Positions 1-7,509 of a stretch of 15,787 nt of DNA are shown piece after piece. Within the stretch, counting starts at the first letter, position 1; each line of letters opens with the position of its first letter. The position numbers and the translations under genes are program-made. This stretch comes from Chitinophaga pinensis (lineage in GTDB: Bacteria; Bacteroidota; Bacteroidia; NS11-12g; UBA9320): positions 1-15,787 of the forward strand of contig CAMDCQ010000039.1 of the NCBI GenBank assembly GCA_945890595.1, read 5' to 3'. The notes below the pieces were generated by a model. The model did not search any database. It worked only from the letters and a program-made list of their open reading frames with translations, and was not told where the DNA came from.

Positions 1-1
1 A

Positions 2-586
2 AGTGCTCGTTATGAAACTCATAATAAATGGATTTTTGCAGCTGTGGCTCGTGACGTGACTACCACTTTTAATGCATGGAAATATAATTTCACAGACGCT
101 GAGATTCAGACTTTTCAAATCACAGGAAATGAGGTTCCCATAAACTCCCTAGAATTTACCTTGCCAAAGCTACTTTTAGGTGTTTCTAAAAAAATCAACT
201 TTAATGACGATTACTCTTTATTAACAGAGCTGAACATCGATTTAAATACCGACGGTAGACGTAATACATTGCTTCGAACCAACTTAGTTAGTGGAGACCC
301 ACATTTAGGTGTAGAAGCAGGCTACAAAGACATCATCTTTTTACGAGGTGGAGTAGGCAATGTGCAACAGGTTAAAACCGAAGATATATTGAGCACTGAG
401 ATTATAGATGGGAAGGCTATTACGAGCTATAAATCTGAATGGACGTTTATGCCTAACATAGGCGTTGGATTAAAACTCAAAAATTTAAGTATCGACTACG
501 CGCTTACTGACGTAAGTAACCAAAGCGCAGCTCTATTGTCTCACGTATTTAGCATACGTGCGGCTGTAAATGCTCCAAAAAAGTAA
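2..586 (+). CDS. PorV/PorQ-like outer-membrane beta-barrel protein, 3' part
   Basis: The reading frame is open from the left edge (from base 2) to a TAA at 584-586, so about 194 C-terminal residues are visible and the start is outside the window. The GTG at 44 is internal and should not be taken as the start. The fragment alternates short polar and hydrophobic stretches, as in transmembrane beta strands, and ends with strands such as LSIDYALTDV and LLSHVFSIRA. That ending resembles PorV/PorQ-family (PorV2-like) proteins of Bacteroidota, which are FadL-like barrels; PorV itself shuttles T9SS cargo at the outer membrane. The location is inferred to be the outer membrane. No signal peptide can be checked because the N-terminus is missing. 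Another barrel family is possible, since the assignment rests on overall character and the terminal strands. No clear terminator follows before the next gene. Confidence 0.6.
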   Translation, partial: SARYETHNKWIFAAVARDVTTTFNAWKYNFTDAEIQTFQITGNEVPINSLEFTLPKLLLGVSKKINFNDDYSLLTELNIDLNTDGRRNTLLRTNLVSGDPHLGVEAGYKDIIFLRGGVGNVQQVKTEDILSTEIIDGKAITSYKSEWTFMPNIGVGLKLKNLSIDYALTDVSNQSAALLSHVFSIRAAVNAPKK

Positions 587-645
587 GCAATCCACTACTT
601 TTCCCGGCGTCTTAACTTTCAAATTTGTACATTTCGAGTACTAAC

Positions 646-1308
646 ATGAACTTCGAACAAGCAGTTCTAAATCAACTAGAGGCAAACGCTAATGCACAAC
701 AAGCGGTTAAAATGGCTGCCTACATGAAAAACCAGTTTGTTTTTTATGGTATTAGTAGCCCTACACGAAAACTCATTTGTAAAGAACTATACAACGAATA
801 CGGCGTGCCCGAAAATGCTATTGAAGTAGCCAAAGTACTCTTCTTACGACCGCATCGGGAGTGTCACTACATAGCGCAAGAACTACTTCTTAAGGCAAAA
901 AATCAATGGAAGGAGCATCACATAGAAGACATAGAATGGTTTATTTTACAAAGTAGTTGGTGGGATACGGTAGACTTTTTAGCTAGTAATGTGGTCGGAG
1001 CCTATTTTAACAACTGGCCAGAGAATAAAGCCGACATTATACATCAATGGAATGTAAGTGAAGACATATGGCTAATTAGAACCTCTATTCTATTTCAACT
1101 AAAATACAAAGCAAAAGTGGATACAATCCTATTGGCAAATAGCATTTTACCTCATATCCAAAACAAGGCGTTTTTCATTCGAAAGGCAATTGGCTGGGCA
1201 CTTCGGAGTTATGCCGATGTAAATCCATCATGGGTGATTTCTTTTATAGAAAACAATGAATTACAGCCACTTAGCATCAAAGAAGCACTTCGAAAACTCC
1301 CAAAGTAA
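646..1308 (+). CDS. AlkD-type DNA alkylation repair glycosylase (HEAT-like repeats)
   Basis: This is a 220-residue all-helical protein of the AlkC/AlkD superfamily, which excises cationic alkylated bases such as 3-methyladenine and 7-methylguanine from DNA without base flipping. The signature residues of Bacillus cereus AlkD (Trp109, Asp113, Arg148, Trp187) appear at a constant offset of three: W106 and D110 in SSWWDTVDF, R145 in WLIRTSI, and W184 in RKAIGWALR. This supports an active glycosylase. The frame extends upstream to a TTG at 625, but that codon lies inside a -7-like element (CAAATTTG, 620-627). ATG 646 is therefore the start, and it also gives the usual family length. The gene stands alone, 59 bp after the barrel gene, and converges on the next gene with only 4 bp between the stop codons. 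Confidence 0.88.
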   Translation: MNFEQAVLNQLEANANAQQAVKMAAYMKNQFVFYGISSPTRKLICKELYNEYGVPENAIEVAKVLFLRPHRECHYIAQELLLKAKNQWKEHHIEDIEWFILQSSWWDTVDFLASNVVGAYFNNWPENKADIIHQWNVSEDIWLIRTSILFQLKYKAKVDTILLANSILPHIQNKAFFIRKAIGWALRSYADVNPSWVISFIENNELQPLSIKEALRKLPK

Positions 1309-1312
1309 GTCA

Positions 1313-1660
1313 TTATCCATTAACCCATGTTTTTCTGCGATAGCTAAATAATGCGCCAGAAAGTCCAAAAAAGCCTGCTACTAATCCCCCTAAACATGCA
1401 CTAAGAATGGGCGTAGACCAGTTGGGCAGTAAAAGCAACTTACCCATTAATTCAGCTACTACACCATTGTCACTGAGGTAAATAGCCAACAGCCAAGTAC
1501 CAAATACTGCTAGAAAAGGAACACCAAAACCCGCTGCTGATTTCATTTTACCTAGGTATGCCACTACAAAGGCAATAGGCGCTATTACCCACCAAGGCGC
1601 AACCAGTGAGCACACAACAGTTAGTATACATATGGAGACAAAGAGAATACTATTTTTCAT
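1313..1660 (-). CDS. Small multi-pass membrane protein of unknown function
   Basis: The 115-residue protein is dominated by hydrophobic stretches at about residues 4-20, 22-36, 46-62 and 83-108, so three or four membrane segments in the inner membrane are likely. The C-terminus is basic (YRRKTW). I do not recognise a catalytic motif or a named family with confidence. Its ATG at 1660 overlaps the end of the penicillin-acylase-family gene by 11 bp in another frame, so the two are almost certainly co-transcribed and probably translationally coupled. That suggests a role linked to the acylase, such as membrane tethering or transport, but this is inference only. No Shine-Dalgarno sequence precedes the start, as is usual in Bacteroidota. 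Confidence 0.75.
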   Translation of the reverse strand: MKNSILFVSICILTVVCSLVAPWWVIAPIAFVVAYLGKMKSAAGFGVPFLAVFGTWLLAIYLSDNGVVAELMGKLLLLPNWSTPILSACLGGLVAGFFGLSGALFSYRRKTWVNG

Positions 1661-4025
1661 GATTTATGTGAATGGTAAAAAGTGATGTGGATATTTCTGA
1701 AGATTTTCGAGCTAAGACTAGTTTATCATATTCTCCTTTTGCCCAAGTGGAAATTCGGTTTTTGTAGAAAGGGCTGGCAGGATTCCCACTTTGCCCTCCT
1801 GGATATGTTCCATACGCTTCAGGGGTCTTGCCCAACAAGACAATCATGCGCCAACTAGGTCCGAACTTCTGTTGCATCGCATTCAAACTATACTTGGTAC
1901 CTCCTAAAGCTAGTTCCATTTCTGAGAATGCAGGTAAACGAGTAAGGTGCAGTATTTGAGCGTCCTTAGACTCGCTTAATTTGAGTCTATCTAACCCCAT
2001 AACAATGCTAAACGATTGATTTATGAGGTCGTCCAAGGATTCGACTTTTGAAGTGGATGCTACATCGTAAAATTTACTGGTATTCATGCTTTCCATCGTA
2101 TTAACCGTAACCCAATAGTCCGGTTCGGGAAGCGCGACTTTTTTATTGTGTGCATATACTTCGTCCCACAGCATTTCATGAAAAGTACTGAACCATCGGT
2201 CAAACAAAACTGCAGCTACAGATGACGCGTCATAATGATAATCCCACTTAGCTAATTCTTTAGCGTAGGCGTGCATCGAAGCTTTTCCGTTGAGTCTTGG
2301 CAGCATAACGGCAAGTGCTTCTTCTGCCAACATACTATACGTACTATTTTGCATGGATTTCATGTAAGGTAAGTCCACAACCTTTTTATCGGCTAAATAT
2401 TTGTGTACAGTTCTGCCCCTATAAGGTTCAAAATTTCCGTTGTAATAATAAGGGTAATCTTCCATGGCACTGTATTGGTTTGCACTGCTAACATATCCTC
2501 TTTTAGGATTACGTTCTTGAGGATTGGCATTGCGTGGTATAAAACCTGACCATCCATTTTCAGAACGGGAACCATCGGTAATGGTAACTCCTTGCATATA
2601 TTTTTTTATAGGTAGTGAACCGTTTATCCGTATCCCTATTTCATTTTTGTTATCTGCATAAATAAAGTTTTGCGCAGGCGCATAAAATGCCGCAGTAGAT
2701 TTCAAATAATCGTCATAATTATCACACTGCATTCCATTTACAAAAGCCATAAACTCAGGTGTAGGTGCCGCATCATGCGCTATCCAACGCAGGGCTACAT
2801 TGGCCTCATCATCTACTACTGGGCCCCACACAGTGTACCTAACCGTATCAAATACCACCTTCTCACCTTTGACCAAGATCTTTTCTATTTTGAGATCTGC
2901 CTTTTTTTGCTGACCGTCTAGCATATACCTGGTTTTACTTTTATCGGTCCATTTTACGGTATAGTAGTCTGATACATCATGACCAACATTCGTCTCACCC
3001 CATGCTATGTTTTCGTTAAACCCAATCATAATGCCTGGCATACCGAGTAAGGTTACTCCTTGTGCAGAAAATTCGGGAGTGGTAATAGCTATCTCATACC
3101 ATACCGATGGCAGGCTCAATCCTAAATGTGGATCATTGGCAAGCATGGGCAAACCTGTAGCACTCTTAGAACCGCTCACCGCCCAGTTATTGCTGCCTAC
3201 ACCGTCAGGAGAACGCGGCCTTTGGATGCTAGGCAAATTAAGACTCGTAATAGCGCCTTTAAAAGAATCTGTACGTTCATTAGCGTAGTTATAAGGTCCT
3301 TCGGCAATTGGAATATCTTTTGGATTCCTATCCGGATAAATTAAACCAAAATCTTCTTTACCAAATACGCGAAGCGCATTGCTCATTTCAATATCATTCT
3401 CGTAACCGGCCAATGTTTGCGTCATTGCCTTAAGTAGCAAGGCAGAGTGTCTATTGGTCCAGGAACTTGGCTTAAAATCTAAAAGTTTGTATTCTATTGG
3501 ATAATCTTTTGGCGCTAGGTTATCTATAAAATGGTTGACTCCAGCAGTATACGCATCTACATTTTTTAGCTCCTCGGGGAAATTATCCCACCCTTTAAGT
3601 GCATTATCTGCCGCAAAACCAAGTCCTAATCTACGTTGTTTCTTATCATACTCTACCAGATTAGGTCCGAGAATTTCAGCCAACTTACCGTCAGGTGAGC
3701 GAGTAGATATATCCATTTGAAATAACCGATGATAGGCTTCTACATAGCCTTGTGCAAACAGAGCGTCTTGTAAATTTTTTGCATAAATGTGAGGCACCAT
3801 TCGGTCGTCAAAAACGATAGTGACCTCTTCTTTAATATGCTCACTTGTAAGCTTAAAGTCTGAATAATCTGTACTTTTTTCCGAGTTTTGCCATGCTCCT
3901 GTAAACGGATTTAACAGTTTACCAATAGGCGGAACAGGCTTCTCACCTATCATATGTGAGTTATTAAAGAAATAAACTAAGCCGAGCCCAATAATTAATG
4001 ATATGATTCCAAGTACTTTTTGCAT
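1650..4025 (-). CDS. Penicillin acylase family protein (Ntn hydrolase, peptidase family S45)
   Basis: The 791-residue protein cleaves amide bonds; family members act on penicillins, cephalosporins, N-acyl-homoserine lactones or other N-acyl compounds. It has one N-terminal hydrophobic segment (about residues 4-20) with no clear cleavage site, suggesting an inner-membrane anchor with the enzyme in the periplasm. The precursor should self-cleave before S278 in the motif GSNNWAVSG, leaving S278 as the N-terminal nucleophile of the beta chain. Other family marks are NDPHLGL at 297-303, SSANQ at 513-517 with the likely oxyanion Asn516, and the late GGQSGNPASPFY motif at 743-754. Length is normal for the family and all key residues are present, so it should be active. 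The substrate cannot be read from sequence. ATG 4025 is divergent from the DUF2805 gene (79 bp between starts). It is first in a two-gene unit with the overlapping membrane protein. Confidence 0.9.
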   Translation of the reverse strand: MQKVLGIISLIIGLGLVYFFNNSHMIGEKPVPPIGKLLNPFTGAWQNSEKSTDYSDFKLTSEHIKEEVTIVFDDRMVPHIYAKNLQDALFAQGYVEAYHRLFQMDISTRSPDGKLAEILGPNLVEYDKKQRRLGLGFAADNALKGWDNFPEELKNVDAYTAGVNHFIDNLAPKDYPIEYKLLDFKPSSWTNRHSALLLKAMTQTLAGYENDIEMSNALRVFGKEDFGLIYPDRNPKDIPIAEGPYNYANERTDSFKGAITSLNLPSIQRPRSPDGVGSNNWAVSGSKSATGLPMLANDPHLGLSLPSVWYEIAITTPEFSAQGVTLLGMPGIMIGFNENIAWGETNVGHDVSDYYTVKWTDKSKTRYMLDGQQKKADLKIEKILVKGEKVVFDTVRYTVWGPVVDDEANVALRWIAHDAAPTPEFMAFVNGMQCDNYDDYLKSTAAFYAPAQNFIYADNKNEIGIRINGSLPIKKYMQGVTITDGSRSENGWSGFIPRNANPQERNPKRGYVSSANQYSAMEDYPYYYNGNFEPYRGRTVHKYLADKKVVDLPYMKSMQNSTYSMLAEEALAVMLPRLNGKASMHAYAKELAKWDYHYDASSVAAVLFDRWFSTFHEMLWDEVYAHNKKVALPEPDYWVTVNTMESMNTSKFYDVASTSKVESLDDLINQSFSIVMGLDRLKLSESKDAQILHLTRLPAFSEMELALGGTKYSLNAMQQKFGPSWRMIVLLGKTPEAYGTYPGGQSGNPASPFYKNRISTWAKGEYDKLVLARKSSEISTSLFTIHINHEK

Positions 4026-4104
4026 TGTAAGATGACGAAGTTACTAAAAAATACATTGCTATTCGAATGAACTAAATTGAGATTCTCATGTTTGTAAAGT
4101 TGTA

Positions 4105-4377
4105 ATGAGTAGTACACCGTTAGACTTAAATCGTATTATAGAAATGGCGTGGGAAGACCGCACTAGTTTTGATACCATTAAACTACAATTCGGTATAACG
4201 GAGCATGAGGTGATTCAAATCATGCGCAGAGAATTAAAACCCAGTAGTTTTAGACTTTGGCGAGAGCGAGTACAAGGAAGAGTAACCAAGCATAATAAAT
4301 TGAGAGGCTGGGTAGAAGGTAGACATAAGTGCAATCTTCAACGAACCATTTCAAATAATAAAATTAGCAAACGATAG
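4105..4377 (+). CDS. DUF2805 / TIGR03643 family small protein
   Basis: This 90-residue basic protein is recognisable as the DUF2805/TIGR03643 family from its N-terminal 70 residues, including the motifs IIEMAWEDRTSF, FGITEHEV and PSSFRLWRERV. The segment FDTIKLQFGITEHEVIQIM looks like a helix-turn-helix, suggesting nucleic-acid binding, but the family has no established function that I can name. The last 20 residues (after KLRGWVEGR) are basic, poorly structured and probably variable. The gene stands alone, divergent from the acylase gene and convergent with the CBU_0592-like gene. A weak -7-like sequence (CATGTTTG, 4087-4094) lies 10 nt before the ATG, but no TTG is at the proper distance. 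Confidence 0.8.
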   Translation: MSSTPLDLNRIIEMAWEDRTSFDTIKLQFGITEHEVIQIMRRELKPSSFRLWRERVQGRVTKHNKLRGWVEGRHKCNLQRTISNNKISKR

Positions 4378-4424
4378 TATTACGGTTAATTCCATCCCCA
4401 TCTCATTGGGAAACTGTATAAAGT

Positions 4425-4658
4425 CTATTTAGTACGCACCAAACCGTACAATGCGACTATCGCCCAAAACACATTCACGACTAAAAAAGGGTATGCATTA
4501 AGGTGATATGCATTTAATGCTAAAAGCAATGCGCTGCCAACGTTTATCCAAATATAGGATTTTGTAGTAGTGCTCATTTTTCCCGTTGAGTTTAAAAAAA
4601 ATGCCGTGAGTAAACCAATAGCTCCTACCCAACCGATGAGTTGATTAACTAGATCCAT
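4425..4658 (-). CDS. CBU_0592-like small membrane protein
   Basis: The 77-residue protein has three hydrophobic segments at about residues 5-23, 34-50 and 55-73. Features such as LIGWVGAIGLLTAFFLNSTGK near the start, an Asn-containing second helix and VFWAIVALYGL near the end match the small CBU_0592-type membrane protein family. No biochemical function is established for that family to my knowledge, and the protein has no obvious catalytic residues. It would sit in the inner membrane. It is convergent with the DUF2805 gene (47 bp apart). The Msr fusion gene lies upstream on the same strand, with 95 bp between its stop and this start, so a shared transcript is possible but not shown. Confidence 0.72.
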   Translation of the reverse strand: MDLVNQLIGWVGAIGLLTAFFLNSTGKMSTTTKSYIWINVGSALLLALNAYHLNAYPFLVVNVFWAIVALYGLVRTK

Positions 4659-4753
4659 GATTCAACTGTAGAATTTCGGTTACGTTCATATACCCTATCT
4701 TGAAAAAGTATCATATCGCGTTTCTAATTCTAACTACATAAATGTGTAGCCGA

Positions 4754-5791
4754 CTATTCTTTTATTAAGTCTTTATACTTCAACTGAAACTTCACCACCT
4801 TAGGACCAATTACAGCATTGCAATACCCGTTGGTTTCTTTATTTAAGTTGTAATAGTTTTGGTGGTACTGCTCTGCGGTGCTATAATTCCGAATAGGTTC
4901 TATGGCTGTAACAACAGGATTATTCCAAAGGTCGCTGGCATCAATGCGCTTTAACACTTCACTTGCGATGGCCTTTTGCTCATCGTTATGATAAAAAATT
5001 ACTGATCGATATTGTATTCCATGATCACCTCCTTGTTGATTGAGCGTAGTAGGGTCGTGCACATGAAAGAGAATGTCTACCAGTTTTTCGTAGGTGATAA
5101 TGCTTGGGTCAAATACAATTTGAGCTACTTCCACACTTCCTGTATTGCCCTCGCAAACCATTTTATAGGTCGGATTTTTTAATTTTCCAGCGGCATAGCC
5201 ACTTTCTACGTGATGCACGCCTTTTAGTTTTTGAAAAAGAACTTCTACGCACCAAAAACAACCTGCACCAAAAGTTGCTGTATCTAGTTTACTCATATCT
5301 ATAGGTTCGTTTTTTATAATGGCCGGTAAGGCTTCTCCACCTTCCACAAAGTTCATTGATATGCCATTTACACAATGACGCGTATTTTTGGGTGTCATCA
5401 TTTCACCTTCAAAAACGTGGCCCAAGTGACCTTGGCAATTAGAGCAAACGATTTCTGTTCTGCGTCCATCAGCATCTCTTACTCGGGTTACAGCTCCAGT
5501 TATCTCGTCATCAAAGGATGGCCAACCACAGTGACTGTTAAATTTAGTTTCTGAAGTATAAAGTGGCTGATTGCATTGCTTACAGATATAAGTTCCGTTG
5601 GCTTCGCTGTCGGTAAACTCGCTGGTGCCTGGATACTCTGTTCCTTTGTTTAGAATAACCCGCTGTTCTGCTTCTGTTAATACGTTAAATTTCATTTCGC
5701 TGTTTGGAGATTTGCTTGATTTATGGGTACTTGTTTGCGCATTGCATGCTACTACAAAGAATAAACAAATAAGATAATAAATTGACTTCAT
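4754..5791 (-). CDS. Lipoprotein MsrB-MsrA bifunctional methionine sulfoxide reductase
   Basis: The 345-residue protein repairs both diastereomers of methionine sulfoxide, MsrB acting on the R form and MsrA on the S form. A signal peptide ends in the lipobox VVAC with lipid-modified C16 expected, so it should be an envelope lipoprotein. The MsrB domain comes first (about 34-152): zinc cysteines C70/C73 and C116/C119, a CGWPSF motif with C88 (a likely resolving Cys), GHLGH at 121-125 and catalytic C140 in RHCVNG. MsrA follows (about 170-335): GCFWC with catalytic C178, GGDHGIQYRS at 254-263, and a C-terminal C324 in GYCNA that may act as recycling Cys. Both active sites are intact. Joined MsrA/MsrB proteins are known in both orders; here MsrB is first. 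No reductant partner such as a thioredoxin-like protein is adjacent. The start is unambiguous from the signal peptide. Confidence 0.93.
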   Translation of the reverse strand: MKSIYYLICLFFVVACNAQTSTHKSSKSPNSEMKFNVLTEAEQRVILNKGTEYPGTSEFTDSEANGTYICKQCNQPLYTSETKFNSHCGWPSFDDEITGAVTRVRDADGRRTEIVCSNCQGHLGHVFEGEMMTPKNTRHCVNGISMNFVEGGEALPAIIKNEPIDMSKLDTATFGAGCFWCVEVLFQKLKGVHHVESGYAAGKLKNPTYKMVCEGNTGSVEVAQIVFDPSIITYEKLVDILFHVHDPTTLNQQGGDHGIQYRSVIFYHNDEQKAIASEVLKRIDASDLWNNPVVTAIEPIRNYSTAEQYHQNYYNLNKETNGYCNAVIGPKVVKFQLKYKDLIKE

Positions 5792-5830
5792 CTTTCTTAA
5801 AAACCATTGAGGTGTCCTTTTTGATTTTGT

Positions 5831-5896
5831 GGTTATCCATTTTTCTATGAAAGATGTGAAGAGCGGGATAAACGACGCTAACGGTCATCCATTTTT
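5831..5896. repeat. Short imperfect direct repeat in a divergent intergenic region
   Basis: GGTTATCCATTTTT at 5831-5844 recurs as GGTCATCCATTTTT at 5883-5896, with 13 of 14 bases matching and starts 52 bp apart. Both copies lie in the 207-bp gap between the divergent msr fusion (start 5791) and enoyl-CoA hydratase (start 5999) genes. They could be paired regulator sites or chance repetition in T-rich DNA. The rest of this gap holds only the -7 element listed separately. Confidence 0.3.
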
Positions 5897-5983
5897 TTAT
5901 TTATAATTTGATTAAATACTAATAAATCCTGGCTGCCTGAGCCTTGTGCACTTTTAAACTAAATCGTGGCACGCAATTTTTCT

Positions 5984-5991
5984 TAGTTTTG
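5984..5991 (+). promoter_or_regulatory. Bacteroidota -7 element (TAGTTTTG) for the enoyl-CoA hydratase gene
   Basis: TAGTTTTG matches the TAnnTTTG consensus exactly and ends 7 nt before ATG 5999. No TTG -33 element is found 17-20 bp upstream. Transcription would start within a few bases of the ATG, implying a leaderless or nearly leaderless mRNA. Confidence 0.5.
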
Positions 5992-5998
5992 CCATAGA

Positions 5999-6766
5999 AT
6001 GAATGCAATAGATCAAGGTGATGTACACTACACCATAGAAAATGGAATTGCTACCGTACAATTTCACCACCCTTTAAGCAACTCTTTACCCGGCAAAGTA
6101 CTTGCTAAACTTGCAAATACGATTACTGCTCTTGGATCGAATAACGATGCGGTAGTCATTATCGTGAGAAGTGAAGGTGATCGTGCTTTTTGTGCAGGTG
6201 CCAGTTTTGATGAGCTCGTAGCCATTGAAAATTTAGCTAAAGGCACCGTATTCTTTTCTGGATTTGCCAATGTGATAAATGCGTGTCGTAAATGCCCTAA
6301 ACTTATTATTGGTCGGGTGCAAGGTAAGGCGGTAGGCGGCGGAGTTGGACTAGCAGCTGCATTCGATTATACACTTGCCACGACTCAAGCTTCTGTAAAA
6401 CTGAGCGAATTGGCCGTGGGGATTGGGCCCTTTGTAGTTGGCCCAGCGGTAGAACGAAAAATGGGCTTATCCGCTATGAGTCAACTTGCAATAGACGCTA
6501 CCGAATGGCAATCAGCAAAATGGGCTCAAGACAAGGGTCTATACACCAATGTGTATGACACCCCAGAAGAAATGGACGCTGCTATTGACAGCTTAGCTCA
6601 AAAACTAAAAAATAGTAATCCGGAAGCAATGCGATTACTCAAAGAAGTATTTTGGAGAGGAACAGAAGACTGGGATACCTTACTTTCGGAACGCGCTGCC
6701 ATCAGTGGACAATTGGTGCTTTCTGACTTTACTAAAAACGCGATAAACAGCTTTAAAGCTAAGTAA
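5999..6766 (+). CDS. Enoyl-CoA hydratase/isomerase family protein
   Basis: The 255-residue crotonase-fold protein probably hydrates or isomerises an acyl-CoA in the cytoplasm. The oxyanion-hole segments are present: FCAGASFDEL at 64-73 and GKAVGGGVGLAAAFD at 109-123. Of the two catalytic glutamates of mitochondrial enoyl-CoA hydratase, the first position (Glu144 in rat) is Gly117 here, while the second (Glu164) is kept as E137 in LSELAVG. Single-Glu members include isomerases and some methylglutaconyl-CoA hydratase-like proteins, so classical two-Glu hydration is doubtful and the substrate is unknown. The following segment IGPFVVGPAVER replaces the IPGAGGTQRL of classical hydratases. The gene stands alone, divergent from the msr fusion and convergent with the PhnA-like gene 27 bp away. 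An exact -7 element sits just before the ATG. Confidence 0.85.
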   Translation: MNAIDQGDVHYTIENGIATVQFHHPLSNSLPGKVLAKLANTITALGSNNDAVVIIVRSEGDRAFCAGASFDELVAIENLAKGTVFFSGFANVINACRKCPKLIIGRVQGKAVGGGVGLAAAFDYTLATTQASVKLSELAVGIGPFVVGPAVERKMGLSAMSQLAIDATEWQSAKWAQDKGLYTNVYDTPEEMDAAIDSLAQKLKNSNPEAMRLLKEVFWRGTEDWDTLLSERAAISGQLVLSDFTKNAINSFKAK

Positions 6767-6781
6767 AGGATGAACGCTAGC

Positions 6782-6804
6782 AGAAAATCTAGTTTAGATT
6801 TTCT
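6782..6804. terminator. Perfect AT-rich hairpin between convergent genes, possible bidirectional terminator
   Basis: AGAAAATCTA (6782-6791) and TAGATTTTCT (6795-6804) form a perfect 10-bp stem with a 3-nt loop. It lies 15 bp after the enoyl-CoA hydratase stop and overlaps the stop codon of the convergent PhnA-like gene. The position suits a shared terminator. The stem is AT-rich and there is no separate T-run, so efficiency is uncertain. Confidence 0.45.
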
Positions 6805-7369
6805 TCACGTATTTGGTAATAATAACCACCGTTTGGCCATCTACCTTGCCTTCTATATACTCTTCATTATCGGGGTCTAATCGAATATTTCTCACCGCAG
6901 CACCTCGCTTAGCGGTAAGACTACTGCCTTTTACATCTAAGTCTTTAATAAGCACCACAGCATCGCCAGTAGAGAGAACTACACCATTACTATCTCTATG
7001 AATAATACCGCTGGTAGGTGCAGCTTCCACACCTTCTTTTGCCCACAATGTAGTTTCCTCATCCATATACATCATATCCAATAAGTCATTGGGCCAACCT
7101 TGTCCTTTCAGTTGGGTTAACATGCGCCACGCTACTACTTTAACAGCATTCACTTCAGACCACATGCTATCATTCAAACATCTCCAATGATTAGCGTCTA
7201 CCTTCGTTTCATCACCTAACTGATCATTACATGTTTCACAGGTCATAACACAATTATCGGCTAGTTTACCGTCTTTAGGCGCAACAGTATAGACAGTAAG
7301 TCCTTCTTTGCCGCCACATAGCTCGCAACTATCATTACCTCTATCTCTCAAATCTTGTTCTACACTCAT
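6794..7369 (-). CDS. PhnA domain-containing zinc-ribbon protein
   Basis: The 191-residue protein has an N-terminal zinc ribbon with two CxxC pairs (C15/C18 and C44/C47) and a C-terminal PhnA/YjdM domain (about 124-191) with the motifs HRDSNGVVLSTGDAVVLIKD and RGAAVRNIRL. The middle part contains LNDSMWSEVNAVKVVAWRML, common in the longer Bacteroidota members. Despite the name, YjdM-type PhnA is not part of the C-P lyase and its cellular role is unsettled, so phosphonate use should not be inferred. There are no phn genes nearby. The gene is monocistronic, divergent from the DgkA-type gene and convergent with the enoyl-CoA hydratase gene. The ATG at 7369 gives the expected length. Confidence 0.88.
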   Translation of the reverse strand: MSVEQDLRDRGNDSCELCGGKEGLTVYTVAPKDGKLADNCVMTCETCNDQLGDETKVDANHWRCLNDSMWSEVNAVKVVAWRMLTQLKGQGWPNDLLDMMYMDEETTLWAKEGVEAAPTSGIIHRDSNGVVLSTGDAVVLIKDLDVKGSSLTAKRGAAVRNIRLDPDNEEYIEGKVDGQTVVIITKYVKKI

Positions 7370-7497
7370 CGTATATTTATTAAAGTGCGCAAAGTAGCAA
7401 TTTGGTTACGGTAAACTCATACCGCTTAACTATAAATGCCAACTAAATAAAGATTTGCTTTCGCTAATAACCTTTTATGTATCCTAAATTAGTTACA

Positions 7498-7505
7498 TAC
7501 CTTTG
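7498..7505 (+). promoter_or_regulatory. Bacteroidota -7 element (TACCTTTG) for the DgkA-type/TPR operon
   Basis: TACCTTTG matches TAnnTTTG exactly and ends 4 nt before ATG 7510 and 10 nt before ATG 7516. No clear TTG lies at the -33 position. It places the ATG at 7477 upstream of the likely transcription start, which argues against that longer start. Confidence 0.55.
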
Positions 7506-7509
7506 CTTT

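Noticed and set aside
625..645. TTG at 625 as the start of the AlkD gene
   Set aside because: The codon is part of a TTTG -7-like element; the ATG at 646 fits the family N-terminus and length.
2393..3720. Open frames of 60-93 codons on both strands inside the acylase gene
   Set aside because: They are overlapping frames within a strongly coding gene with intact family motifs, and none has recognisable protein features.
5847..5906. A 19-codon ATG-to-TAA open frame in the 207-bp divergent gap
   Set aside because: Too short to support. It has no good promoter or ribosome site, and its second half overlaps the T-rich direct repeat.
6794..7369. PhnA-like gene as evidence of phosphonate degradation
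   Set aside because: No C-P lyase or phosphonate transport genes are nearby, and YjdM-type proteins are not established phosphonate enzymes.
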